Part shown: piece by piece, positions 25,141 through 33,109 of the stretch
Layout: each line of letters starts with the position of its first letter
Position numbering within the stretch: position 1 is the first letter of the stretch
Origin: Falsibacillus pallidus
GTDB lineage: Bacteria > Bacillota > Bacilli > Bacillales > DSM-25281
NCBI RefSeq assembly: GCF_003350505.1
Contig: NZ_QQAY01000008.1
Span: 62,001 to 126,000, forward strand
Reading direction: 5' to 3'
Length of the DNA: 64,000 nucleotides
Made by a program: the position numbers and the translations under genes
The notes under the pieces: model-generated
Database searches by the model: none
Told to the model about the DNA's origin: nothing
Seen by the model: only the letters and a program-made list of their open reading frames with translations

Positions 25141-25524
25141 ATGAGCACACCGAAAGAATTGAAGTATTCTGAAGAACATGAATGGGTAAAATCAGAGGAT
25201 GGGAAAGTCCGCGTAGGAATTACTCATTTTGCACAATCCGAGCTTGGAGACATCGTTTTCGTTGAACTTCCAGAAGTAGGCGATGAAGTGAAAGCGGACG
25301 AACCGTTTGGAAGCGTAGAATCTGTTAAAACAGTATCTGAGCTTTATGCACCAGTAAGCGGTAAAGTCGTTGCTGTCAACGAAGAACTTAGCGACAGCCC
25401 AGAATTTGTCAATGAATCCCCGTACGAAAAAGCATGGATGATCGTAGTAGAGCCTTCTGATGAAAGCGAACTTGATCAGTTAATGACTGCTGAACAATAC
25501 GATGAAATGATTAACGAAGCATAA
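25141..25524 (+). CDS. gcvH: Glycine cleavage system H protein / lipoate carrier
   Basis: A 127-residue lipoyl carrier that shuttles the aminomethyl group in glycine cleavage and, in Bacillus, is also the entry point for lipoyl transfer to other enzymes. The lipoylated lysine lies in [11 protein letters not shown] near residue 63. The ATG at 25141 is supported by GGAGG; upstream in-frame codons lack a site. The gene stands alone, away from gcvT/gcvP. LipA, which inserts sulfur into octanoyl-GcvH, is encoded later in the window. Confidence 0.97.
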   Translation: MSTPKELKYSEEHEWVKSEDGKVRVGITHFAQSELGDIVFVELPEVGDEVKADEPFGSVESVKTVSELYAPVSGKVVAVNEELSDSPEFVNESPYEKAWMIVVEPSDESELDQLMTAEQYDEMINEA

Positions 25525-25534
25525 AAATAGCGAC

Positions 25535-25567
25535 AAAAAACTGATCTTGAAAGGGATCAGTTTTTTG
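25535..25567 (+). terminator. Terminator after gcvH
   Basis: AAAAAACTGATC / GATCAGTTTTTT stem with a short loop and T tract. Confidence 0.93.
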
Positions 25568-25629
25568 TTTTTATTTCATCTTTTCGGGCAACCTAAACCT
25601 ATCTATTTGAAGGAAGAAGGTTGAAAAGA

Positions 25630-25875
25630 ATGACATTGAACCCGAAAAAAGCAGAAGTGACCGACAGGGTGGTCGGACGATTAAATGAAAGCGGAATTGA
25701 ATTATTCCTTGATGGCAAGTCCATCGGCAGGATGAAACTGCCAGAAGGAGCAGATATCGAATTTGCCATGGAACCCAACTATGAATCATCAGGCAGCAAA
25801 ATCTACCAAAACTACTCAGCACCAGACCAAAAGGAAGCCCGCTACACAGATTGCGACGAAGGCGGATGGTGCTGA
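25630..25875 (+). CDS. yusG: YusG-like protein (DUF2553)
   Basis: An 81-residue protein with no membrane segment, beginning M-T-L-N-P-K-K and ending in C-D-E-G-G-W-C. It matches the small Bacillus YusG/DUF2553 group and occurs in the same place, between gcvH and yusF. I choose the ATG at 25630, nine bases after AGAAGG, over the TTG at 25621 which abuts that site. The two C-terminal cysteines are notable but no motif assigns a function. Confidence 0.7.
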   Translation: MTLNPKKAEVTDRVVGRLNESGIELFLDGKSIGRMKLPEGADIEFAMEPNYESSGSKIYQNYSAPDQKEARYTDCDEGGWC

Positions 25876-25968
25876 TTCATAACTTATGACAGAAGCTGAC
25901 TCGAATGATCGTTTCTAACGATCTTCTGGGTCTGCTTTTTTATCTTGCTTTGGGACGGGGATCTTTGT

Positions 25969-26082
25969 GATTGAGAGGGAATCTGCGACACTCCGGCGGA
26001 ATAACGGGCTGGCAAGACCCCACAGCGAAGCGAGGAGGCTTGCGAGTTCGTCCGCGGAAAGGGAGTGGATTCCCTCTCAATC
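25969..26082. repeat. 114-bp repeat-like element with perfect 15-bp inverted ends
   Basis: GATTGAGAGGGAATC (25969-25983) and GATTCCCTCTCAATC (26068-26082) are exact reverse complements. The GC-rich interior (for example GCGACACTCCGGCGG and CAGCGAAGCGAGGAGG) is unlike the surrounding DNA. The design resembles the non-coding hairpin elements scattered through Bacillus genomes. The region 25876-26203 holds no convincing gene. Confidence 0.75.
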
Positions 26083-26203
26083 TTTTCCCAGCAATCTTTT
26101 AAGCAGGATACAATTTCTTTGACAAACACTCCGCCGGCAAGGGAAAATAGAAGAAAGAAAAGACCTAAGAACACGCTGATTTCATAGAAATGTGGTGATG
26201 GTT

Positions 26204-26536
26204 ATGGAAAAGGTCATAATTGTTGAAGGGAAATCGGACAAGCGCAAAATCCAGCCCATCCTCAAAGAAGAAGTAGAAATCATCTGTACAAATGGTACAA
26301 TAAGCCTCTCAAAACTAGATGAACTAATTGACGAATTGCTTGGAAAAGATGTTTATATCCTCGTGGATGCAGATGACTCAGGCGACAAACTAAGAAAGCA
26401 ATTCAAAAGGGAGCTTCCCGAAGCGGAGCATCTCTATATCGACAGGATGTATAGAGAGGTGGCGGCAGCCCCCGAATATCATCTTGCAACAGTATTATTA
26501 GGTGCCAATCTGGATGTTAGGACGGACTTTTTATAG
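26204..26536 (+). CDS. yusF: Toprim-domain protein YusF
   Basis: A protein of about 110 residues made of a single Toprim fold, as in RNase M5, DnaG and OLD nucleases. The conserved Glu lies in I-I-V-E-G-K-S-D near residue 7, and the D-x-D motif is V-D-A-D-D-S-G-D-K near 54. Stand-alone small Toprim proteins such as YusF are of uncertain function; a nuclease acting on structured RNA or DNA is the usual guess. The start is ambiguous among GTG/ATG codons from 26192 to 26204; GGTGAT before 26204 fits best. Confidence 0.85.
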   Translation: MEKVIIVEGKSDKRKIQPILKEEVEIICTNGTISLSKLDELIDELLGKDVYILVDADDSGDKLRKQFKRELPEAEHLYIDRMYREVAAAPEYHLATVLLGANLDVRTDFL

Positions 26537-26620
26537 AGGCTGTTTTTGTAAATGTTGTTGTTAAAATCTTACTGCCGATTTTAAAACTAGTTGTATGGCA
26601 CGTTGGAATGAATTATCCAG

Positions 26621-26704
26621 GCTCTTTTCTAATTAAATACGCTATTTTGATGGCATAAGCTATCCTGCTTCAATGGCTAAAGCAACAAACTTTGAGAAAA
26701 GAGC
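26621..26704. repeat. Inverted-repeat segment between yusF and yusE
   Basis: GCTCTTTTCT (26621-26630) and AGAAAAGAGC (26695-26704) are exact reverse complements 64 bp apart. The 196-bp gap has no gene and may be another intergenic repeat element. Confidence 0.5.
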
Positions 26705-26732
26705 TTTAGAGAAAAGGATGAATTAATAGATC

Positions 26733-27041
26733 ATGGAACAATGGAGAAAAGAGGAGATTAAAGCAAAACTGAGTGGCGGAGATTCATTTTTTCTCTATTT
26801 TTATACTCCTTTATGTGGAACCTGCCAGGTCGCAGGCAGGATGCTTGAAGTAACTGAAGCGATGATGCCGGAGCAAGTGTTTGGCAAGGCGGACTTAAAT
26901 TACATGCCCGAATTAGCTGAAACGTTCTCAATCGAAAGCGTCCCTTGCCTGATTGCAATCCAACAAGGCGTAGAAAAGGAAAAAATGTATGCTTTTCAAT
27001 CTGTCCCTCATGTTTATCAATTTTTGCAAAAATGGAAATGA
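26733..27041 (+). CDS. yusE: Thioredoxin-like protein YusE
   Basis: A 102-residue thioredoxin-fold protein with the motif T-P-L-C-G-T-C-Q near residue 26 and cis-proline loop S-V-P-C-L near 73. The tryptophan before the first cysteine of thioredoxin is replaced by Leu. B. subtilis YusE lies in the same yusE-yusF-yusG group. A thiol-disulfide role is inferred from the fold. Confidence 0.85.
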   Translation: MEQWRKEEIKAKLSGGDSFFLYFYTPLCGTCQVAGRMLEVTEAMMPEQVFGKADLNYMPELAETFSIESVPCLIAIQQGVEKEKMYAFQSVPHVYQFLQKWK

Positions 27042-27066
27042 CTCTTCAGCAGACGAAGGGTTATTT

Positions 27067-27076
27067 TTTTGTCGAA
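27067..27076 (+). promoter_or_regulatory. Spo0A-box-like sequence before the MFS gene
   Basis: TTTTGTCGAA contains the core TGTCGAA of the 0A box and lies about 40 bp upstream of the MFS promoter. Confidence 0.4.
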
Positions 27077-27107
27077 AAAAATAGTTGCGGAAGTGGCGCT
27101 AAACATA

Positions 27108-27136
27108 TTTACAAACTTTTTCCACCCGATTATGAT
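27108..27136 (+). promoter_or_regulatory. Promoter of the MFS transporter gene
   Basis: TTTACA (27108-27113), 17 bp, TATGAT (27131-27136). Confidence 0.6.
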
Positions 27137-27174
27137 TACTTAGGGTATCGAAATAAATTCCGGGGGATAACAAC

Positions 27175-28440
27175 ATGGGATGGTTGAACAAATGGAATGC
27201 AAGCTGGATGAGTTTTAATAAAAATATACGTATGGCAATATTAGCAAATATTTTTGGCCAAATTGGTTTGGGTATCTTCATGGTCATCTATAATTTTTAT
27301 ATAAGGGAATTGGGATTCGCGGATAATATGAACGGAAAAATCATTTCCATGACATCTTTGGCAACTGCTATTATCCTGATTCCTGCAGGTATTTTAAGTG
27401 ATCGGATCGGAAGGAAGAAAATCATTCTTTGGGGCAGCTTTGCTGCAGGGATCCTGTTAATTTTCCGAAGCACTGCCACTAGCGAAATGTGGTTGACGCT
27501 GACTGCCTTTTTTGGCGGAGCAGCAATGGCGTTCATTCAAGTATCCACGATTCCTCTGCTTTCAGAAAACTCGACTCCTTCAAAGAGAATTCAGCTTTTC
27601 TCCATGCATTTTGCTCTCACTACAGCAGCAAATGTTGTAGGCAGTGTCGCTGGTGGAATCATGACAGATGGTCTCGGGAACTTTTTATCTGATCTGATAA
27701 GCATTCGAATAACTCTGATTGCAGGAAGCGTGATTTTTTTAGCAGGAATTCTTCCAATCTTTAAAATTACTGAACATAAAACTCAGCTATTAATCAAAGC
27801 TGAAAATAGTCAGGTGAAGAGCACATCCATTTCACCGCTTATCAAGAATTTAAAGGTCATCATTCTTTTTGCTTTTGCGCAGTTATTGATCGGTGTGGGG
27901 GCAGGGTTGGTCATTCCTTATTTGAATCTCTATTTTTCAGACCGATTCCATGCTTCTAATTCTTCAATAGGCATCATCATTTCCCTTGGTCAGGCAGCAA
28001 CCGCACTGGCTATGTTCATTGGACCCCGCGTCGTCAAAAAGGTTGGGGAAGTCAAGGCTGTGGTGATTCTGCAAATGGCTTCACTCCCATTCTTGCTTTT
28101 AACCGCTTATACACACTCTTTAGGGCTGGCGGCAGCAGGATTCTTATTCCGTCAAGCTTTGATGAACGCCGGGAATCCTATTCAAATGTCCTTGATGATG
28201 GGGAAAGTGGAAGATTCCGCTAAGGGTCTGGCCAATTCCATCAATCAGATGGTATTCAATTTGGGTTGGGCACTAATGGGGCCAGTATCCATGGGGTTTG
28301 TAAGTCAGCACGGTTCGTATTGGGGATATGCTTATGTTTTTACCATCACGGCAGGATTATATCTGATCGGCTCCACTTACTTTTATTTAATGTTCAGAAC
28401 AAAAAGGCCGAAAAAAACAATGACATTAGCTCCAAGATAA
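27175..28440 (+). CDS. Major facilitator superfamily transporter
   Basis: A 421-residue transporter with twelve predicted membrane helices. The cytoplasmic loop between helices 2 and 3 carries the MFS motif as G-I-L-S-D-R-I-G-R-K-K near residue 74, and the long central loop follows F-K-I-T-E-H-K near 200. It looks like a drug/sugar-efflux type MFS permease, but the substrate cannot be predicted. GGGGGAT supports the ATG. It lies between yusE and a YusD-like gene and is not part of the B. subtilis order I recall, so it may be a lineage-specific insertion. Confidence 0.88.
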   Translation: MGWLNKWNASWMSFNKNIRMAILANIFGQIGLGIFMVIYNFYIRELGFADNMNGKIISMTSLATAIILIPAGILSDRIGRKKIILWGSFAAGILLIFRSTATSEMWLTLTAFFGGAAMAFIQVSTIPLLSENSTPSKRIQLFSMHFALTTAANVVGSVAGGIMTDGLGNFLSDLISIRITLIAGSVIFLAGILPIFKITEHKTQLLIKAENSQVKSTSISPLIKNLKVIILFAFAQLLIGVGAGLVIPYLNLYFSDRFHASNSSIGIIISLGQAATALAMFIGPRVVKKVGEVKAVVILQMASLPFLLLTAYTHSLGLAAAGFLFRQALMNAGNPIQMSLMMGKVEDSAKGLANSINQMVFNLGWALMGPVSMGFVSQHGSYWGYAYVFTITAGLYLIGSTYFYLMFRTKRPKKTMTLAPR

Positions 28441-28558
28441 CGACATATTTCTCAGGAAATAGAGGATGTTTAGAGAAGTCATTGTGAATTCATGTCTTCA
28501 TTTGATGGTAGACAATGGAATTTGTCGGAGGAAATATAAAGGGATAATAAGAAAAAGA

Positions 28559-28990
28559 ATGGAATTGGTAAGTATGACTAATTGGACAAAGGGGCCGGTA
28601 TGCATGCAAACCTATTTCGAGGAAATATCTGCGAACTTTAAAAAGAGGAATCACATTCATTCCTTAATGCCGAAAGAGGGTATAAAAGCAGTCTTTCAGT
28701 TGGAAGGAAATGAGGAGTGGTTCCTTGATATAGGGAAGGACGCCCTTTCTTTTAAGGAAACGGCAGAGGAAGATGGAACAATCAAGATCTCCATGTCTCA
28801 GGGTGCATTTTCACAATTGCTGCGCGGTGAAATGATGCTGATGAAACTATTGAAAAGAGAAGGATGGGTTGTAGAGGGGTCTTTCCGAAGCCTCCTCTTA
28901 TTAGAGTCAATCCTATGGCTGTGCCGCCAATATGAAACAATTACAGAACAAACAAACGACACCAGCGAGAAGCTTTACAAGATTAGTTAA
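28559..28990 (+). CDS. yusD: YusD-like protein with SCP2-type sterol-carrier fold
   Basis: A protein of about 143 residues whose central part (K-A-V-F-Q-L-E-G-N-E-E-W-F-L-D-I then I-K-I-S-M-S and F-S-Q-L-L-R-G-E) follows the beta-strand plan of SCP2-like domains, which bind lipid-like ligands. It lies just upstream of the metNPQ riboswitch, where yusD is found in B. subtilis. The start is uncertain: ATG codons at 28559 and 28574 (M-T-N-W-T-K-G) are both possible and neither has a strong ribosome site. Confidence 0.7.
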   Translation: MELVSMTNWTKGPVCMQTYFEEISANFKKRNHIHSLMPKEGIKAVFQLEGNEEWFLDIGKDALSFKETAEEDGTIKISMSQGAFSQLLRGEMMLMKLLKREGWVVEGSFRSLLLLESILWLCRQYETITEQTNDTSEKLYKIS

Positions 28991-29013
28991 TATTTTTTTG
29001 TGAAATTAATTCA

Positions 29014-29042
29014 TTGACACTTACCTTAGTGCGTGATAGAAT
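29014..29042 (+). promoter_or_regulatory. Promoter of the SAM-riboswitch metNPQ operon
   Basis: TTGACA (29014-29019), 17 bp, TAGAAT (29037-29042). Confidence 0.8.
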
Positions 29043-29090
29043 CACAAACATGAATTAAATCAGATAATTTTAAATTGAATAGTCGATTAG

Positions 29091-29198
29091 CTCTTATCAC
29101 GAGAGGTGGAGGGACGTGCCCTATGAAACCCGGCAACCGTCAGCATATGCTGAAATTGGTGCCAATTCACTCAAAGCGCTTGCTTTGGCAGATGAGAG
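29091..29198 (+). promoter_or_regulatory. SAM-I riboswitch (S-box)
   Basis: The P1 arms CTCTTATC (29091-29098) and GATGAGAG (29191-29198) enclose the conserved S-box core: AGAGGTGGAGGGA, CCCTATGAAACCCGGCAACC and GGTGCCAATTC. The last arm leads to a transcription terminator. High S-adenosylmethionine should stop transcription of the methionine importer. Confidence 0.97.
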
Positions 29199-29215
29199 AA
29201 AGGATATTATCATAT

Positions 29216-29254
29216 AAATGCCTTTCTGCTTTTCTGCGGGAAGGCATTTTTTTA
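29216..29254 (+). terminator. Riboswitch-controlled terminator
   Basis: AAATGCCTTTC pairs with GGGAAGGCATTT and is followed by T residues, 18 bases after the aptamer. This is the expression platform. Confidence 0.9.
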
Positions 29255-29366
29255 TTGATTTCCCTCTATTGAGCATACTAAAGAAGTATTTATAGCCAAA
29301 GGAATTTTTCGTCTATTCAAAAATCTGATTAAACTGATAAGTATAGTCAACAAGGCAGGTGTTCTT

Positions 29367-30395
29367 ATGATACAGATTCAGAATGTGAAAAAAATATTCA
29401 GGTCTAAATCCGGTGATGTTACCGCCCTTAAAAATATTGATCTATCCATCGAACAAGGAGAGATTTTCGGTGTCATTGGATATAGCGGTGCAGGAAAAAG
29501 TACGCTTATCCGAATGTTAAACGGCCTCGAAGTCCCGACAGAGGGAAAAGTGGAGGTAGCAGGCAGGGAAGTATCTAAAATCAAAGGTGCATCCCTTAGA
29601 AAAGCCCGGCAGGAAATCAGCATGATCTTCCAGCACTTTAATTTGCTTTGGTCGAGGACAGTCACAGAAAACATTGCATTTCCCCTGGAGATCGCAGGAG
29701 TGCCGAAGCAGCAAAGAGAAAAGAGAGTAGCTGAACTGATTAATCTGGTGGGATTGTCCGGAAAGGAAAAGTCCTATCCGGCACAGCTTAGCGGAGGGCA
29801 AAAGCAAAGAGTGGGAATTGCCCGTGCTCTTGCCAACAACCCGAAAGTTCTCCTTTGTGATGAGGCAACGTCCGCTCTCGATCCGCAGACGACCGATTCC
29901 ATTTTAGAACTCCTTGTGGACATTAATAAGAGATTAGGGCTCACGATTGTCCTGATCACACATGAGATGCATGTCATCCGCAAGATCTGTGAGAGGGTCG
30001 CCGTCATGGAAGACGGAAGAGTGGTTGAATTAGGAAGAGTTCTCGATGTATTCAGGCATCCTGAACAGAATATCACCAAGCGGTTTGTTCAGCAGGTCAC
30101 TGAACAACAGGATACAAAAGAAATCATTGACGTACTCATGAAACAGCATCCGGAAGGTGAGATTGTCAAGCTGACCTTCATCGGCGAGAGGACAGAGCAG
30201 CCTGTGATCACTACTCTGATCAGGGACTTTGATATATCCGTCAATATCCTTCAGGGGAAAATCACCCCTACACAGGAAAGCTCTTATGGGACTTTGTTTG
30301 TCGGGATATCTGGCAATAGAGAAGCTGTAGAAAAATCAATCCAGTTCTTGAAGGATCAGCAAGTAGATGTGGAGGTGCTATCCAACAATGGCTGA
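29367..30395 (+). CDS. metN: Methionine ABC transporter ATP-binding protein MetN
   Basis: A 342-residue ABC ATPase. Walker A is G-Y-S-G-A-G-K-S-T near residues 38-46, the signature L-S-G-G-Q-K-Q-R near 140, and Walker B V-L-L-C-D-E-A-T near 161. A C-terminal NIL/ACT-like domain (about residues 260-342) is typical of MetN and senses methionine. It is the first gene behind the SAM riboswitch and overlaps metP by 8 bp. Confidence 0.97.
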   Translation: MIQIQNVKKIFRSKSGDVTALKNIDLSIEQGEIFGVIGYSGAGKSTLIRMLNGLEVPTEGKVEVAGREVSKIKGASLRKARQEISMIFQHFNLLWSRTVTENIAFPLEIAGVPKQQREKRVAELINLVGLSGKEKSYPAQLSGGQKQRVGIARALANNPKVLLCDEATSALDPQTTDSILELLVDINKRLGLTIVLITHEMHVIRKICERVAVMEDGRVVELGRVLDVFRHPEQNITKRFVQQVTEQQDTKEIIDVLMKQHPEGEIVKLTFIGERTEQPVITTLIRDFDISVNILQGKITPTQESSYGTLFVGISGNREAVEKSIQFLKDQQVDVEVLSNNG

Positions 30396-31056
30396 TAAAT
30401 TATTCGAAAATGTAGAATGGGACCGCATGTGGGAGGCCACTGGGGAAACCTTATATATGACGGTCTACTCTGTAGTCATTACATTTATTTTAGGCATTGC
30501 GCTCGGCCTGCTCCTCTTTTTGACATCCAGGGGAGGACTTTGGCAGAACAAGTTAATCAATGGTTTAACAGCAGCGGTTGTGAATGTTTTCCGCTCCATC
30601 CCTTTCATCATTTTGATTGTTCTCTTGATTCCTTTTACAAAGGCTTTGATTGGAACGATCATTGGAGAGGATGCCGCATTGCCGGCCTTGATCATCGGGG
30701 CAGCTCCATTTTATGCGAGAATGGTTGAAATTTCTCTTAGAGAAATCGATAAAGGCGTCATAGAAGCGGCGAGATCCATGGGAGCCAAAACAAGCACGAT
30801 CATTTTCAAAGTGCTGCTGCCAGAGTCTATGCCAGCACTTGTCTCAGGGATCACAGTAACGTCCATTGCCCTTGTCGGGTACACCGCAATGGCAGGCGTC
30901 ATTGGTGCAGGCGGCCTTGGGAATTTGGCTTACCTGGATGGATTCCAGCGAAGCAGGCAGGATGTCACATTGGTGGCAACCGTCATTATCCTGCTCATTG
31001 TCTTCATCATTCAATTCATTGGTGACTTGATCGCATCAAGATTAGATAAACGATAA
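30388..31056 (+). CDS. metP: Methionine ABC transporter permease MetP (MetI)
   Basis: A 222-residue permease with five membrane helices. The inner-membrane coupling motif reads E-A-A-R-S-M-G-A-K near residue 133 (EAA loop), and V-G-Y-T-A-M-A-G-V-I-G-A-G-G-L-G near 165 is the methionine-permease hallmark. The ATG at 30388 follows GGAGGTG by about ten bases and overlaps the metN stop; upstream in-frame TTG has no site. Confidence 0.96.
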   Translation: MADKLFENVEWDRMWEATGETLYMTVYSVVITFILGIALGLLLFLTSRGGLWQNKLINGLTAAVVNVFRSIPFIILIVLLIPFTKALIGTIIGEDAALPALIIGAAPFYARMVEISLREIDKGVIEAARSMGAKTSTIIFKVLLPESMPALVSGITVTSIALVGYTAMAGVIGAGGLGNLAYLDGFQRSRQDVTLVATVIILLIVFIIQFIGDLIASRLDKR

Positions 31057-31074
31057 AAGAAGGGAGTCATTCTT

Positions 31075-31896
31075 GTGAAAAAATTATTATTATTGGCCAT
31101 TACGGCCGTATTGGTCGCGGCGCTTGCTGCATGCGGCGGCAAAGAGAAAGATGGAAATGGAAAAGAATTAGTTGTGGGGGCTTCAAATGTTCCTCATGCT
31201 CAAATCCTTGAAAAGGCAAAACCGATTTTGAAGAAAAAAGGCATTGATTTAAAAATTGTTAAATATCAGGATTACGTGGTTCCAAACCAGGCGCTTGATT
31301 CAGGAGATTTGGATGCCAACTATTTTCAGCATATCCCATACTTGAAATCACAAATGAAAGAGCACGGATATAAATTCGCTAATGCCGGTGCAATTCACAT
31401 TGAACCAATCGGCATCTATTCTAAGAAATATAAATCTCTGGATGACCTACCAAAAGGTGCAACAATCCTGATGAGCAGCTCAGTCGCTGACCATGGAAGA
31501 ATCCTTGCAATGCTTGAGAAAAAAGGCTTGATCAAATTGAAGCCGGGTGTTGATAAGGTTACAGCAACAGTGAAAGACATTACGGATAATCCCAAGAAAT
31601 TAAAGTTTGACTATCAATATGAAGCATCCTTCCTTCCGCAGGCATATAAAAACGGGGAAGGCGATGCAGTTGTAATCAACTCAAACTATGCCATTGATGT
31701 CGGTCTCGATCCTCAAAAAGATACGATTGCCTTGGAGGATAAAGATTCACCGTATGCAAACGTCATTGCAGTACGCAAAGGTGATGAAAATAAAAAGAAC
31801 ATCAAAACATTGGTTGATGTCCTTCATTCAAAAGAAATCCAAGATTATATCAAAAAAGAATGGCATGGATCTGTTGTTCCGGTGTCAGGTAAATAA
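31075..31896 (+). CDS. metQ: Methionine-binding lipoprotein MetQ
   Basis: A 273-residue NlpA-family lipoprotein. The signal peptide ends with lipobox A-L-A-A-C near residue 21. The mature part has V-G-A-S-N-V-P-H-A near 35, N-Y-F-Q-H-I-P-Y-L near 83 and the F-D-Y-Q-Y-E-A stretch near 180. A GTG start follows AAGGGAG. It completes the metN-metP-metQ operon for methionine (and probably D-methionine) uptake. Confidence 0.96.
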   Translation: MKKLLLLAITAVLVAALAACGGKEKDGNGKELVVGASNVPHAQILEKAKPILKKKGIDLKIVKYQDYVVPNQALDSGDLDANYFQHIPYLKSQMKEHGYKFANAGAIHIEPIGIYSKKYKSLDDLPKGATILMSSSVADHGRILAMLEKKGLIKLKPGVDKVTATVKDITDNPKKLKFDYQYEASFLPQAYKNGEGDAVVINSNYAIDVGLDPQKDTIALEDKDSPYANVIAVRKGDENKKNIKTLVDVLHSKEIQDYIKKEWHGSVVPVSGK

Positions 31897-31905
31897 TATC
31901 AGTGA

Positions 31906-31941
31906 AGTCTCCAGGGTGAATATCATCCTGGAGACTTTTTT
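31906..31941 (+). terminator. Terminator of metNPQ
   Basis: AGTCTCCAGG / CCTGGAGACT stem with an eleven-base loop and T tract. It is followed at once by TTCGACAAAA, a motif also seen at 11476 and 48176. Confidence 0.9.
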
Positions 31942-32070
31942 CGACAAAAACCGAGGCATGCCTGTCACCTGTAGTGTTACCTATCCACCCAGCCCTTCCA
32001 TTTAATGAATACTCTCATTAGAAAAGATTCATACTATCGAGGACTACAACTATAATTGGAGCTGATTAGT

Positions 32071-32439
32071 ATGCAAATGAATTCACATAATTCTTCCACA
32101 GAAAATGCACTTCATAACTACAAAGCAGGTTTAGGTGTTTTCACGGAGAAAATGCCTGAATTGGCAGAGCAGTATAATGCCTTCACACAGGAATGCTTTA
32201 AAGAGGGAACTCTTTCGAAGAAGCAAAAGCAGCTGATTGCATTGGGGATCAGTCTGTATTCCCAAGATGAATATTGCATCATCTATCATACAAAAGGCTG
32301 CTTGGACGAGGGATGCTCTGAACAGGAAGTCCTTGAGACGATTGGTGTAACAGCAGCATTCGGCGGCGGTGCATCTATGAGCCAGGGAGTGACTCTTGTT
32401 CAAGAGGCGATGGGCGAATTGAATCAATTAAAGCAATAA
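32071..32439 (+). CDS. yurZ: Carboxymuconolactone decarboxylase-family protein (YurZ-like)
   Basis: A 122-residue protein of the AhpD/CMD fold. The helix with Y-C-I-I-Y-H-T-K-G-C-L near residues 72-82 holds the conserved Cys and His, followed by the family turn A-F-G-G-G-A. AhpD-like members use a Cys pair for peroxide reduction; here C-x3-H and a later Cys are present but not the C-x-x-C of AhpD, so peroxidase activity is uncertain. GGAG nine bases upstream supports ATG 32071. It precedes suf, like yurZ in B. subtilis. Confidence 0.8.
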   Translation: MQMNSHNSSTENALHNYKAGLGVFTEKMPELAEQYNAFTQECFKEGTLSKKQKQLIALGISLYSQDEYCIIYHTKGCLDEGCSEQEVLETIGVTAAFGGGASMSQGVTLVQEAMGELNQLKQ

Positions 32440-32667
32440 TGTGATGGATGAGCCAGTATAGGGAAGAATAAGGGATGAAAAAGGAGAATGGGATATCATT
32501 ATTCGACCATACCCATTCCCCTCCTTTCACCTGCTTGTTAATCCCTTTATATCGGTTTTGGCAGGAAGAGCGATTGATGTTAGCATTACCTTGTAACAAT
32601 CAGCAAGCACAAAAATTGAAAGGATTGATTCCTCATTAACTCTCTTAAACTGGATTACACGACTGAA

Positions 32668-32826
32668 ATGGAAAAAGCGATGCAAAGCGCTCACGGAGTA
32701 GGTTATGAAGTCTACAGACGAAAGCATGATATCAGAATGCAAGTAGAAAAGCGAAGAGAGGCCAATTACGTAGCAAGCAGAAGAATTGTTGCAGACATTG
32801 ATCGCAAGGTACACGCTAATATATAA
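32668..32826 (+). CDS. Possible small basic protein, 52 residues
   Basis: An open frame reading M-E-K-A-M-Q-S-A-H-G-V-G-Y-E-V-Y-R-R-K-H and ending K-V-H-A-N-I, highly charged and probably helical. It ends 13 bp before a good terminator, which suggests that something upstream is transcribed. The ATG lacks a clear ribosome site, so the start is uncertain; the frame is open upstream to about 32635. I do not recognise the family. It could be a real tiny gene between yurZ and sufC or a remnant of a longer one. Confidence 0.4.
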   Translation: MEKAMQSAHGVGYEVYRRKHDIRMQVEKRREANYVASRRIVADIDRKVHANI

Positions 32827-32838
32827 TAAGGAAAGAAC

Positions 32839-32877
32839 AAGAATAGCCGGTGATTATTTCACCGGCTATTCTTTTTG
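32839..32877 (+). terminator. Terminator after the 52-residue frame
   Basis: A perfect 13-bp stem GAATAGCCGGTGA / TCACCGGCTATTC with a five-base loop and five T. Confidence 0.93.
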
Positions 32878-33010
32878 GATCGCACATGAAGACAGCCTCT
32901 TTCGCCTATCCTAGAATAGAAAGAAGCAGGGTGGGGAAATCCCCATTCCTATGGTGGACAGGCTTATCTCCATCTCCCTGTTTTTGCCTTAAGGGGATTG
33001 GGTGAAAGAG

Positions 33011-33039
33011 TTGCTATCACTTTTCATTTGTTATAAGAT
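33011..33039 (+). promoter_or_regulatory. Promoter of the suf operon
   Basis: TTGCTA (33011-33016), 17 bp, TAAGAT (33034-33039), about 70 bp before sufC. The space 32878-33010 has no gene; it holds an imperfect hairpin around 32926-32990 ending CCCTGTTTTTGCC that could be a terminator. Confidence 0.55.
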
Positions 33040-33109
33040 TGTAATGAGAATAAATTGAGAATAGAAAACTCAAAATCAAATCTTATTTGATGTTAACGGA
33101 GGTATAAAT

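Noticed and set aside
25884-26174. A 96-codon minus-strand frame across the 114-bp element
   Set aside because: It runs through the inverted-repeat element, has no ribosome site and no family resemblance.
32527-32814. A 95-codon minus-strand frame opposite the small 52-residue frame
   Set aside because: No ribosome site and no terminator on that strand; the plus strand has the terminator.
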